Below, one piece after another: positions 25,405 through 32,977 of a DNA stretch of 44,686 nt. A program made the position numbers and the translations under genes. The stretch is from Verrucomicrobiota bacterium. GTDB lineage: Bacteria > Verrucomicrobiota > Kiritimatiellia > SS1-B-03-39 > UBA6053. Within the stretch, counting starts at the first letter, position 1, and each line of letters begins with the position of its first letter. The stretch is taken from NCBI GenBank assembly GCA_020831625.1, contig JAFIGD010000042.1, forward strand, positions 1 through 44,686, read 5' to 3'. The notes beneath the pieces were generated by a model. The model did no database searches and was not told the DNA's origin. It saw only the letters and a list, made by a program, of their open reading frames with translations.

Positions 25405-26004
25405 TTATGTCTGCTCCAATGGAATATCCATGATCATCTTGTCGATATTTTCTTTCAGCATACGAATGGCTTCCCCGCAGTCTGAGAGGCTGACTTCGCG
25501 TTTGAGCTGAATCAGACCATCGCTTTTGTGCAACAAATCCCGGAAATGCCGCCGTTTGATTCGATGCTGCACGAGTGAGGGATCATTTAGGCCCATCACA
25601 AGGATGTGGAGTTTCCCTGCGGGGGTTTTCCCAATCAGGCGACCGGTGCCGGCCTCCTCCACGATATGATCCGGAAATTCGTTCTCCCGGCAGGGATTCA
25701 GGAGACGAAGTCCGGATTTTCTATCTTTCTCTGACGGCCAAAATTCGCCTTTCGATCCGTTGCAATGGCGGGTGGAGAGAAACAGATTGCTGTATCGTTG
25801 ATTCACCTCTTTTTTGAGCGTCGGGTTGAAGTGGTCCACGTCCATGGCATCAATACCACCCGCATCGTCAACATGCAGGTCGGAGTACGCGCACCGATCC
25901 TTGAAATCCCTGCGGAGGGCAGGCAGGGCTTTCTTGCGGTAGTTGTGCCGCTTGATGCTTTTTGGGGCAGTTCCCCGCTTAATGCGTGGTTTCGAGGTAC
26001 TCAT
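25405..26004 (-). CDS. HNH nuclease
   Basis: A 199-residue HNH endonuclease-like protein. The beta-beta-alpha-metal core is visible: 'RCAYSDLH' (about 37-44, in place of the usual CxxC), 'MDVDHFNPTLKK' with the metal/base pair Asp57-His58, 'RYSNLFLSTRHCNGSKGEFWP' with Asn73 and His80. This arrangement is like the TIGR02646/PtuB-type HNH proteins found beside ATPases in Septu and in some retrons. Here no intact SMC-like ATPase or reverse transcriptase accompanies it. It is the last gene of a minus-strand series and overlaps the 144-residue gene by 26 bases. It probably cuts nucleic acid as an effector. Confidence 0.8.
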   Translation of the reverse strand: MSTSKPRIKRGTAPKSIKRHNYRKKALPALRRDFKDRCAYSDLHVDDAGGIDAMDVDHFNPTLKKEVNQRYSNLFLSTRHCNGSKGEFWPSEKDRKSGLRLLNPCRENEFPDHIVEEAGTGRLIGKTPAGKLHILVMGLNDPSLVQHRIKRRHFRDLLHKSDGLIQLKREVSLSDCGEAIRMLKENIDKMIMDIPLEQT

Positions 26005-26413
26005 TCAGAGCGTGGATGAGTTTGTCCGCTTTTTCGAAATGGCGTTTTTCCGCAAGAATTTCCCGGTAACTCCGGTTTGAGTTCAAGGAATACCGCATCC
26101 GTTCCAAGCATTCCAGTTTCCGACGCTCCTCAGCTGTGATGGAGTCCAAAGCGAATTTTCTGGAGAGATCGAGGAATTGACGCTCATCCTGCCGGGTCCA
26201 TTCCGTCTTTTGGCTGGTGGAAAAATCGTAGGTCGAGTTCGTGGCGCTAATCTCGGCGGTGCCGCTCAGGGGCTGTGAGGGAGCCACGCTCATATGGAGG
26301 GGGCGAAAGCGGTTCGGTACGGCGGATTTGCCGGATTCGCCAACCGTCATTTCCACTTTTGGCTTGTTGGGAGGGGCTTGGAGGGTTGCCCCGGCCAAGG
26401 AGTAAATCATCAT
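25979..26413 (-). CDS. Hypothetical 144-residue protein, HNH partner
   Basis: No family recognised. The N-terminal half is Pro/Ser/Thr-rich and probably disordered ('TLQAPPNKPKVEMTVGESGK'). The C-terminal half is strongly helical and charged ('RQDERQFLDLSRKFALDSIT', 'EERRKLECLERMRY', 'EKADKLIHALNEYLETTH'), suggesting a protein-binding coiled region. The start overlaps the upstream gene's stop by four bases and the end overlaps the HNH start, so all three are coupled. A partner or inhibitor of the nuclease is a reasonable guess. Confidence 0.7.
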   Translation of the reverse strand: MMIYSLAGATLQAPPNKPKVEMTVGESGKSAVPNRFRPLHMSVAPSQPLSGTAEISATNSTYDFSTSQKTEWTRQDERQFLDLSRKFALDSITAEERRKLECLERMRYSLNSNRSYREILAEKRHFEKADKLIHALNEYLETTH

Positions 26414-26964
26414 GATTGGCCCTCTTTCGTAAATGGCAGCAGTTCCAGTACCAGAGCGTAATGAGCATTCAAGTTTGCATGAAGGATCGCGACCGGCTCC
26501 GCTTCAATTTTTGTCTGAGTGGAATCATCATTCACCCCGTCCGTGCTGAGAAGCGACATTGTGGAAAAGGTATAGAGCACCAGTTCGCCATCGGCATTGA
26601 CTCGCCCAGCCCGGATGTAGCGAATGCTGTGAACAAATGAAGCACTCTGTGAGGAGGAAATCCTCTTTACTTTGGAGGCGGCCACTTCCTGGTCGTCCAC
26701 GAAGGCCCGGAGCTGTTCGACATAAGGTCCGAAGCTGAAGCTCTGGTTCCGCATCTCCGCTTTGGAGAGTGCGAAAGCGAAGACGTTGTCGCCGATCGAA
26801 GAACCCAGTTTCACAACCACATGGCTGGGAGTCTCCTCCATGGAAAACTGGTCAAACCATACAGCAGGAACACCCTTTGGATTCGGGAAAAGGATGTCGT
26901 AGTGCTTCTCTTTCAATTGAGAGGCTTTTTCAGATTTTTTTGTGGATGATTTTACGCTTGGCAT
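26410..26964 (-). CDS. Hypothetical 184-residue protein upstream of the HNH pair
   Basis: No family recognised. A Lys/Ser-rich N-terminus (MPSVKSSTKKSEKASQLKEK) leads into a mixed alpha/beta domain ('VPAVWFDQFSMEETPSHVVV', 'GDNVFAFALSKAEMRN', 'ILHANLNAHYALVLELLPF'). The tail 'NLNAHYALVLELL' looks like a helix packing against strands. ATG 27009 would add 15 residues; neither start has a clear ribosome-binding site. It overlaps the 144-residue gene by four bases. With the next two genes it forms a compact three-gene module. Confidence 0.7.
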   Translation of the reverse strand: MPSVKSSTKKSEKASQLKEKHYDILFPNPKGVPAVWFDQFSMEETPSHVVVKLGSSIGDNVFAFALSKAEMRNQSFSFGPYVEQLRAFVDDQEVAASKVKRISSSQSASFVHSIRYIRAGRVNADGELVLYTFSTMSLLSTDGVNDDSTQTKIEAEPVAILHANLNAHYALVLELLPFTKEGQS

Positions 26965-27042
26965 GGTGTTTTCAGGCTTATGGCTGGGAACCGTTCTTCT
27001 GAATGGCATAAAAAACCTGTCAGGGTCAAGCTACAAGATACC

Positions 27043-27279
27043 CTAAAACCAGGCTGGCGCAATACCGGATCGTGCGCAGAATAAGGACACGACTTGAGGC
27101 ATTGAGACGGGTTTTTTGCGTTTGCGGGTTTCCTGATAGGCCCGCTCCAGTTGTTTAGCCACAACCGTGTGCCCCTTGCGTTGTTCCTCCTGGATGAGCT
27201 GTTCGCAAAGGCCGTCAAAATTCCCGTCCCCGGCTTCCGCCAGGGCGCGTACACAGCGTTTCATGAGGTCGGCTTTCAT
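27043..27279 (-). CDS. Small protein resembling the N-terminus of an IetA-type AAA ATPase
   Basis: A short helical protein beginning 'MKADLMKRCVRALAEAGDGN' and continuing 'QLIQEEQRKGHTVVAKQLER'. That pattern (M-K-x-D-L, then E-E-x-R-K-G-H-x-x-x-A-x-x-L) is typical of the first ~60 residues of AAA ATPases that pair with subtilases. It then stops at a TGA, with no Walker motifs downstream. It is therefore probably a stub of a second such ATPase, or a stand-alone version of that adaptor domain. The frame is open up to ATG 27318, overlapping the retropepsin gene by 19 bases. Confidence 0.6.
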   Translation of the reverse strand: MKADLMKRCVRALAEAGDGNFDGLCEQLIQEEQRKGHTVVAKQLERAYQETRKRKKPVSMPQVVSLFCARSGIAPAWF

Positions 27280-27299
27280 TTCATTTTTATTTTGAAAGG

Positions 27300-28259
27300 T
27301 TACTGTTCTTTTGGCCAAAGATGGATCATGGCTTTTTGTGATTCGATAAGATAATCATATCCTTCAAATAGGTTCATGCCTATTAAAACAAGGTCGTCAC
27401 GGATGTTTACTGCAACATCGATTGTTCGACTCACGTCACCAATACTGATAGTTCTCTGCACAATAGGAGCAGAGATGGTTCCATTTACTGTTTGAAAGCG
27501 CCGTGTTGGGGCTTTGGACAGGTCTTCAAATCCAGTTGCATTAAACAATTCCCTTGAAATCATTGTGATAGTGGCACCTGTATCGAGTAGAGATTCATTC
27601 ATTATTGCACCGGCAGGGCCTGAAATACCAATAGGGAGTAATAAATGGGAGTTAACAAATCTTCCTTCAACACTAACAGAGTTGTATCTTGAGAACTGTT
27701 GCCCCCGTTCTCGTGCAAGTTGAATTTGGTTTGATGGAAGCGATTTGGTGTTTCTGATGTTGCCTAACGCGACTTCATCCAAAAAAAAGTAACTTTTTCG
27801 ATAGCGATCATAAAATGCTATACTGGTCAAGAAATCACCGCCATATTCCACGACAGGTACGCTCGCAGCAATGAGCCTTTCATAATTTGTACTCCGCAAA
27901 GAAGGCGGCATATAAACCATGAGAAGAAAACTTGTGAATTCCTCAGCTTGGACCTCTATTTGTAAGGCCTCTGGAAACGCTTCTTTGGCGAGGTTTTCAA
28001 GGAGACCTTTAATTGATTGGCCTGGTTGGTTGTGTATCCGATCAAAGACTGTTTCACCAGATGCCAGAAATATTCTTTTATTAAAATCCTCTTCAAGAGC
28101 ATGGATTTTTTGAAGATGCGAACGCTTTAAAGATGTGGACTCAGAAGCAAAAGCCGTTTCAAGCCGATTGGGCTCTACATAGTTGTCACGCATCTGATAC
28201 CCAACGCGGAATATTAGTATGAATGCTAAAAGTAAAGATATGTTTTTTGCCGTCCACAT
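27300..28259 (-). CDS. Membrane-anchored retropepsin-like aspartyl protease
   Basis: A 319-residue protein with an N-terminal membrane anchor (about residues 6-22; Lys5 before it predicts the bulk lies outside the cytoplasm). A ~160-residue middle domain follows, then a retroviral-type aspartyl protease domain (about 200-316). The active-site loop is 'ESLLDTGATITMIS', catalytic Asp226. The flap region 'TVNGTISAPIVQ' and the C-terminal 'LVLIGMNLFEGYDYLIE' (I-G-x-x-L/F) complete the fold. Such single-domain proteases work as dimers; Caulobacter PerP is a periplasmic example. Four bases separate it from the zinc-ribbon gene upstream. Local composition is AT-rich compared with the island's other genes. 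A role in sensing or cleaving a membrane partner is inferred from context. Confidence 0.85.
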   Translation of the reverse strand: MWTAKNISLLLAFILIFRVGYQMRDNYVEPNRLETAFASESTSLKRSHLQKIHALEEDFNKRIFLASGETVFDRIHNQPGQSIKGLLENLAKEAFPEALQIEVQAEEFTSFLLMVYMPPSLRSTNYERLIAASVPVVEYGGDFLTSIAFYDRYRKSYFFLDEVALGNIRNTKSLPSNQIQLARERGQQFSRYNSVSVEGRFVNSHLLLPIGISGPAGAIMNESLLDTGATITMISRELFNATGFEDLSKAPTRRFQTVNGTISAPIVQRTISIGDVSRTIDVAVNIRDDLVLIGMNLFEGYDYLIESQKAMIHLWPKEQ

Positions 28260-28263
28260 AGAC

Positions 28264-29202
28264 TCACCTCATGTCAATCAGCTGCAGGGTTGAAAAATTA
28301 TCTGTTAGTACATTCATATTTTCAGCTGTAGCATAAAAATCCAAAAAGGGATTATTTGACTTAGTACTGAATGATTCAGCCCGGATATTAATCTGATATA
28401 ATAATAATTTTCGCGTTGTGCGTCTGGAATTGTCAGTGAAAACGGTCCTTAAGCAGCCCACCTGAATTTCATAGATTGGGAAATCCCTGCAAACCAGAAA
28501 AACGTCATTTGTCACTCTGGAGATTAATGAAATCACCTCTCTCTTCAATGAGTCAAGTGTCTGGTGCCGGGTACGTGCTGTAGCTTCACCTGCAACCATA
28601 CTCCCCATGTCAAACTCGATATTAAGCAAAAGACCCTGTTGGGTTTGCCGCACGTTTGCTGTGGAACCATTTGGAGCTGCCTCCAATGCAACAGCTCTCA
28701 AAACGTCTTGGATGGATTGGGATGTATCTGAAGCCATAGATTTGAGCCGAAGCTGTGTCCGTTCACGTTGACTCAGCGCAAAACGTTGATCAAATGATGA
28801 TCGCGCACGGAATTCCTCTTGGTAAGCTGTACGTGATTGAGAGGCTAGTTCAGCGGGATTGATATTATTTAACTGCTCTCCAAAATTCTGTTTTATGTTA
28901 AGAAGTTTTTCGTTCAACTCATTCTCAAGAAGCTCTATTCTCTGTTGATGTGAATCCCAAAGTTTCGAGGAATCTCGAGCAATCATATCTGGTACAAAGA
29001 TTGCACCCAACCCCAAAAGGATCCATGTTGCGATCCAAAAAGCTATTGGTATTTTTCGAGCACCGAAGGCCCAAAAACTTGTATTTTTTATTTCTGTGAC
29101 AAAAGCCCGGTGGCAACGCCCGCACCTAGCGTTTAACGGGCTGACATTTGCAGCCAGTCTGTTTTTTGCTCCGCAGTGTGAACATTGAATTATTTGGCTC
29201 AT
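28264..29202 (-). CDS. Zinc-ribbon, single-pass membrane protein with coiled coil
   Basis: A 312-residue protein. An N-terminal zinc ribbon has two CxxC knuckles (Cys7/Cys10 and Cys27/Cys30: 'CSHCGAKNRL', 'CGRCHRAF'). A membrane helix follows at about 51-70, then a coiled-coil stretch ('RIELLENELNEKLLNIKQNF') and a mixed domain. The region 'QSIQDVLRAVALEAAP...QQGLLLNIEFDM' aligns by eye with 'QSIKGLLENLAKEAFP...FTSFLLMVYMPP' of the retropepsin protein next door, so the two seem to share a domain on the same side of the membrane. The start overlaps the nuclease stop by four bases. A signal-relay partner of the protease is the simplest model. Confidence 0.8.
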   Translation of the reverse strand: MSQIIQCSHCGAKNRLAANVSPLNARCGRCHRAFVTEIKNTSFWAFGARKIPIAFWIATWILLGLGAIFVPDMIARDSSKLWDSHQQRIELLENELNEKLLNIKQNFGEQLNNINPAELASQSRTAYQEEFRARSSFDQRFALSQRERTQLRLKSMASDTSQSIQDVLRAVALEAAPNGSTANVRQTQQGLLLNIEFDMGSMVAGEATARTRHQTLDSLKREVISLISRVTNDVFLVCRDFPIYEIQVGCLRTVFTDNSRRTTRKLLLYQINIRAESFSTKSNNPFLDFYATAENMNVLTDNFSTLQLIDMR

Positions 29203-29909
29203 GTGAAATTACATCCAATGATTGGGAAATCAACCAGGCGATGTTTATTTAGCGACTCAATAGCCCAAGCATAGAGATTCCGGTCATGTTCATTATCTGT
29301 AAAGGAGTCGTTTGGGGTAAAATACACCCATTCCAGTGCTTTTACCACACCAGCTGCACTTTCTAACAGCCATTCGCGGATGTCATCTTCAAGTTGTGGA
29401 TCATCCAGCGAAAATCCTGATTGGTTCGGATAAAAATTTGACTTTGAATAAACCTCTTGGGCTGTAATTCTATAAATTTTCCAATTGATGTGCGCCAGAA
29501 GCTCGTCGCGGCCCCGATCTTTTATTATATCATGTTGTTTCCCATCCACTTCCAGACCAATTCTCAAACAAGGATTTGCGAAATCAATAAAATAGTTAAA
29601 AACAGGATATTGTGGGTAAAGAACAGCGTGGGAGTTTCTTAAGCTCGTCCAGACTTCGTTTTCGCACTCGTTCATGTGTTCAACCCAGTCTAATATTGGA
29701 AAGTGAGAGTAGGGTCCTTTTCCTTGTGCGATGATTATAGGCAAGTATTCCATGTAAATTTGTCGGATAAACCCCCATTTGTCAGGCATTTCTGTGAGTT
29801 CCAAAAACCGTAGGCTCAGGAAACGATCAATTAAGAATTGTTCTGGGGAGATTGAAAGTTGAGTATCCATACGTATGGCCAATTGTCTTCGAGTTATATA
29901 TTCAAACAC
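29199..29909 (-). CDS. PD-(D/E)XK nuclease (DUF559/Vsr-like fold)
   Basis: A 236-residue protein whose central part fits the DUF559/very-short-patch-repair nuclease fold. 'YPQYPVFNYFIDFA' has the strand with Asp109, 'RIGLEVDGKQHD' carries Glu120/Asp122/Lys124 and His126, and 'RDELLAHINWKIYRITAQEV' is the following helix and strand. A ~75-residue helical N-terminus and a ~75-residue C-terminus are unassigned. A GTG start at 29909 overlaps the stop of the upstream ISP fragment (29902-29904); ATG 29870 is an alternative. It is the first gene of a tight three-gene cassette with the zinc-ribbon and retropepsin proteins. It is predicted to cut DNA, and its link to a protease suggests regulated activation. 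Confidence 0.8.
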   Translation of the reverse strand: MFEYITRRQLAIRMDTQLSISPEQFLIDRFLSLRFLELTEMPDKWGFIRQIYMEYLPIIIAQGKGPYSHFPILDWVEHMNECENEVWTSLRNSHAVLYPQYPVFNYFIDFANPCLRIGLEVDGKQHDIIKDRGRDELLAHINWKIYRITAQEVYSKSNFYPNQSGFSLDDPQLEDDIREWLLESAAGVVKALEWVYFTPNDSFTDNEHDRNLYAWAIESLNKHRLVDFPIIGCNFT

Positions 29910-30625
29910 ACAACCCCGGCAACCCGCCCACCACTTTCATGGTTTCCAGACTGACGGTGATGATGCGTTGGAGGAGTTCTAAGGGGTATTTGGGGTTTTG
30001 GAGGGTTTCGGTGGCGTAGTGGTTGGCGTCGTTGGTGATGTGGCTGGATTTGTCGGTGGTGACGGACTGGCGTTCCATGACCCATTCGATGGCGGGTTTG
30101 CCGTTGACGATGTAGGTGTAGGCTTCGAGGGGGATGTCGCGAAGGGTGATGTGGGGATTGTAGAGGATGGTGGTCTTGTCGGCAAGGGTTTTTCCGGTCT
30201 CAGGGTCTTTGGTTTTGCCGAAGCGCATTTTGGTGACGCGGTAGTCGGACGGCTGTAGGTCTTTGAGGGCCTTTTTGCCGGTGTCGAGGGTGACGGGGTG
30301 GGGTTGGACGCTTTCGTAGTTGAGGTGCAGGTCGGCGAGTTGGTGTCCGGCGCGGGAGAAGGTCCAGAAGGCTTCGGCGCCTTTGACGGCGGGGATGCGG
30401 GGCAGCTCTTTGCTGAGGTTGTCGGCGTAGCGGGCGCGGTAGTCGGGCGAGTGGAGGAGTCCGTAGATGTAGTAGAAGAGGTCTTCTTTGCTGATCGTCT
30501 CGCCGGGATAGGCTTTCCGGAAGTGCGCCAGGCCCGCGTCGCTGATTCCGTCCCTGCGTTTGTAGCCGGTTTCGGTCCGGGTGGCTTGGGTGCCGCTGAA
30601 GAGGTCTTCTATGTAACATATTACT
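29902..30625 (-). pseudogene. Type ISP restriction-modification enzyme, C-terminal fragment
   Basis: Reading minus from about 30625 the frame gives 'DLFSGTQATRTETGYKRRDG', 'SKEDLFYYIYGLLHSPDYRA', 'YADNLSKELPRIP', 'GHQLADLHLNYESVQP', 'PLEAYTYIVNGKPAIEWVME' and ends 'VSLETMKVVGGLPGLCV'. This is the C-terminal target-recognition region of single-chain Type ISP enzymes. No start codon belongs to it: the frame enters from AT-rich sequence just after the Type II endonuclease stop. The N-terminal part of the same kind of enzyme ends at 33030, so both are halves of one gene whose ~800-codon middle is missing. Ordinary GC-rich codon use resumes at about 30605. Confidence 0.85.
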
Positions 30626-30653
30626 GAAACTGATCTGAAAATGTTTAAAAAGG

Positions 30654-31730
30654 TTAAGCTGATTTTAAAGCTGGCTCCATAAAACAGTCCAAAAATTCTT
30701 CAGTTATGCCTTTAATTTTTCTTTTTGAACAGAGTGCATATAACTCTTCAACAGCAGAATAAGAAAAGAATTTTGGATCTAAATCTTTAAATTGTGGTGC
30801 TTGACACTCACGTAAAACAAAATCTCTATCTGAGTCTGGTGCTACGATTACCCAACGTGAAGGAAACGGTGGTATCAAATCTTTAAACTTTTGCATTCTG
30901 AGAAGTCCGCTTCTAACACCAGTTGAGTGTTCAACCTCCATGACCGCAGGCATGAGCCTCCCGTTTTTAAACCAAATGCAGTCAATCAGCAGAGCGGCTT
31001 GGATACCTTCATCAAAAGCTTGCAAAAGTCTTTCACCTCGTAAATCAGAAATTGCACCAGGATATTCACAAATTCTTTTGTTTTGGTACAACAACCCTTT
31101 ATCATTTTGGGCAATCCATGTGCGATAGCCGAGTTGGCCGCCAATAAGGAATAATGCAACTTGAATTTGGGCATGACGACGAACCATCTCTATGTCAAGC
31201 CCTGGGGAGGGTGCTTCCGAAAATCCAACAGATTCATAAACAATTTCAGTTGTTGGAACTTCTGATATAACAATATCGACCTCCCGCTCGGTAATCACGC
31301 CTTCTTCGTGCGGATCAGTAGGGCACCAAATTAAATGCTTATGGCCTCTTTTAATCGTTTCTCTTTCTCTGATCAACTCTACCCTTCCAGGATAACAATA
31401 GTAAAATTGTGACGTATGTGCCAAAAGCGCTTCTAATGATGACCGTGTGTTGTAACTTGCACCCAATATTCGATCCAAATTAAAGGGAACGTTTTCGCGT
31501 ATTCCATTTGCTACGCGCCAAAGCATCTCCATTGACATTGTTTGAGTTTTAGCTGATGCGTATGTTTCTCCTTTAGAAGGTCTAAAACGCCTTATTCTGA
31601 CAGGGCCTTCTGGTCGAGTCACACCTTCTACAACTACAAGGGTTTCTGTGCTTGAGTTAATATAGGGGTATTGGTGGTCTTTCGGTAGTTTATCAATGAA
31701 ACTTACTAAATTTGAAGCAGATAATCTCAT
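30654..31730 (-). CDS. Type II restriction endonuclease, partner of the cytosine methyltransferase
   Basis: A 358-residue protein directly after the methyltransferase gene (TAATG overlap at 31728-31732), so it is almost certainly the cognate endonuclease. A PD-(D/E)XK core is likely at 'LLIDCIWFKNGRLMPAVMEVEHSTGVRS': Asp250, then Glu265/Glu267 on the next strand, with 'STGVRSGLLRM' forming the following helix. The N-terminal ~180 residues have no clear family; 'ATIKRGHKHLIWCPTD'-like segments suggest DNA binding. I cannot name the recognition site. The gene is AT-rich, like its partner and unlike the interrupted host gene, pointing to transfer. Confidence 0.8.
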   Translation of the reverse strand: MRLSASNLVSFIDKLPKDHQYPYINSSTETLVVVEGVTRPEGPVRIRRFRPSKGETYASAKTQTMSMEMLWRVANGIRENVPFNLDRILGASYNTRSSLEALLAHTSQFYYCYPGRVELIRERETIKRGHKHLIWCPTDPHEEGVITEREVDIVISEVPTTEIVYESVGFSEAPSPGLDIEMVRRHAQIQVALFLIGGQLGYRTWIAQNDKGLLYQNKRICEYPGAISDLRGERLLQAFDEGIQAALLIDCIWFKNGRLMPAVMEVEHSTGVRSGLLRMQKFKDLIPPFPSRWVIVAPDSDRDFVLRECQAPQFKDLDPKFFSYSAVEELYALCSKRKIKGITEEFLDCFMEPALKSA

Positions 31731-32935
31731 TAGTGCGCTCCTGTTGTCGATATAAAACTTGAAATGGATTCTGCAATTGCTTTGGAAAGCATATACGGGA
31801 CACCATTTCCTACGGTTTTAAACATTGCTGAAAGTGGTATGGTTGGCGGTACAATAAATTCTTTTGGCAAGCTTTGGATGGCTAATGTTTCAGCAACATT
31901 TAATCGTCTTGCGTGATACGGATGCAAATGAACTTCGTTATTACCATACGCAGCAGTTGGGGAGTATCGCCACCTATGAAGCCTTTTGTAAGATTTTTTC
32001 TTGTCATCACCTTCCTGAATTACCTGGAATTTTTTCAATCCAGCGCGTGGAGTAAAACAATGAATAAAGTTTGGATGATTTTCTACACTGTTTTTTTGAA
32101 ACCAATACTCCACAGTAAGTTCAATCGGTAAATTGTCCGGTTGGCTTAGCCGACTACCTTCGGCAAAAGGTGTTTGCTCAGGCCATGGCAAATCTTTTAA
32201 TGTTTGTGAATCATTTCTTTCAGTTAGCGACCACGGGAACTGGGCTATACTTTGACTGGTTATATTGTTTAAGCGATCTGACTTTTGGTTAAATCCAATC
32301 AGAAGTATTCTCTCTCGGTCTTGAGGTGCCCCATACCAAAGGGCATTTGTCAATCTTTCAGTGAGTAAATAACCTGCATTCTCAAGTTTAACTTTCATTT
32401 CTTCAAAAAACTGTCTGTGTTTGACTGTTCTATATAAACCTTTTACATTTTCGAAAAGGAAGAAGTCAGGTTTTAACAAACAGACTAATTCAATATAGGT
32501 GTTGGTTAGCTTTCCGTTTTCACCGTGCTGGCCTTTGTTTTTTCCGCCTACTGAAAAATCGGGGCATGGTGGGCCTCCTATGAAGCCAACTGGCTGTCCT
32601 TTGCGTTTTTCTATTTCTACCAAATTCTTTAGTTTTTTAAGAAATTTTCCTTCAAGCATCCATTCAATATCAGCAAGACTGTATCCATAAGTTGGTTCTG
32701 CAATGCCCATGTTAATTCTTGAAAAACGATATGTTTGCATAAATGGGAGGTTGTATTCGTTTACAAAGCGAATTGCATATTTTCCTTGTGTTTCAAAGCC
32801 TAGATCTAGAAACCCTGCGCCTGAAAAAAATGAGAAGATCCCAATTTTGTCATCTGTCTGGTATAAATCAAAAGTTGGTTTTTCACACACCTGAAATGAT
32901 TCAGGTTCTAAATTGCATTCAATATAATTTATCAT
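31730..32935 (-). CDS. DNA (cytosine-5) methyltransferase, Type II
   Basis: A 401-residue m5C methyltransferase with the motifs in normal order. Motif I is 'FSFFSGAGFLDLGFE' (AdoMet binding, about 34-48) and motif IV 'GGPPCPDFSVGG' with nucleophile Cys124. Motif VI is 'FFLFENVKGL' with Glu162 and motif VIII 'APQDRERILLIGF'. A target-recognition region spans about 225-330. Motif IX is 'ARRLNVAETLAIQSLP' and motif X 'MFKTVGNGVPYML'. It transfers a methyl group to C5 of cytosine in the site cut by its partner. It precedes the endonuclease gene, which allows protection before cutting. Composition is AT-rich. AT-rich sequence just upstream of the start (a TATAAAAT-like stretch near 32967) is a plausible promoter. 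Confidence 0.95.
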   Translation of the reverse strand: MINYIECNLEPESFQVCEKPTFDLYQTDDKIGIFSFFSGAGFLDLGFETQGKYAIRFVNEYNLPFMQTYRFSRINMGIAEPTYGYSLADIEWMLEGKFLKKLKNLVEIEKRKGQPVGFIGGPPCPDFSVGGKNKGQHGENGKLTNTYIELVCLLKPDFFLFENVKGLYRTVKHRQFFEEMKVKLENAGYLLTERLTNALWYGAPQDRERILLIGFNQKSDRLNNITSQSIAQFPWSLTERNDSQTLKDLPWPEQTPFAEGSRLSQPDNLPIELTVEYWFQKNSVENHPNFIHCFTPRAGLKKFQVIQEGDDKKKSYKRLHRWRYSPTAAYGNNEVHLHPYHARRLNVAETLAIQSLPKEFIVPPTIPLSAMFKTVGNGVPYMLSKAIAESISSFISTTGAH

Positions 32936-32977
32936 TTTTGTTTTAATCCATTTAATGGTTCATTTTATAAAAAAATC

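Noticed and set aside
25405-26004. Septu or retron assignment based on the HNH protein
   Set aside because: No PtuA-like ATPase, no reverse transcriptase and no msr/msd-like structure next to it.
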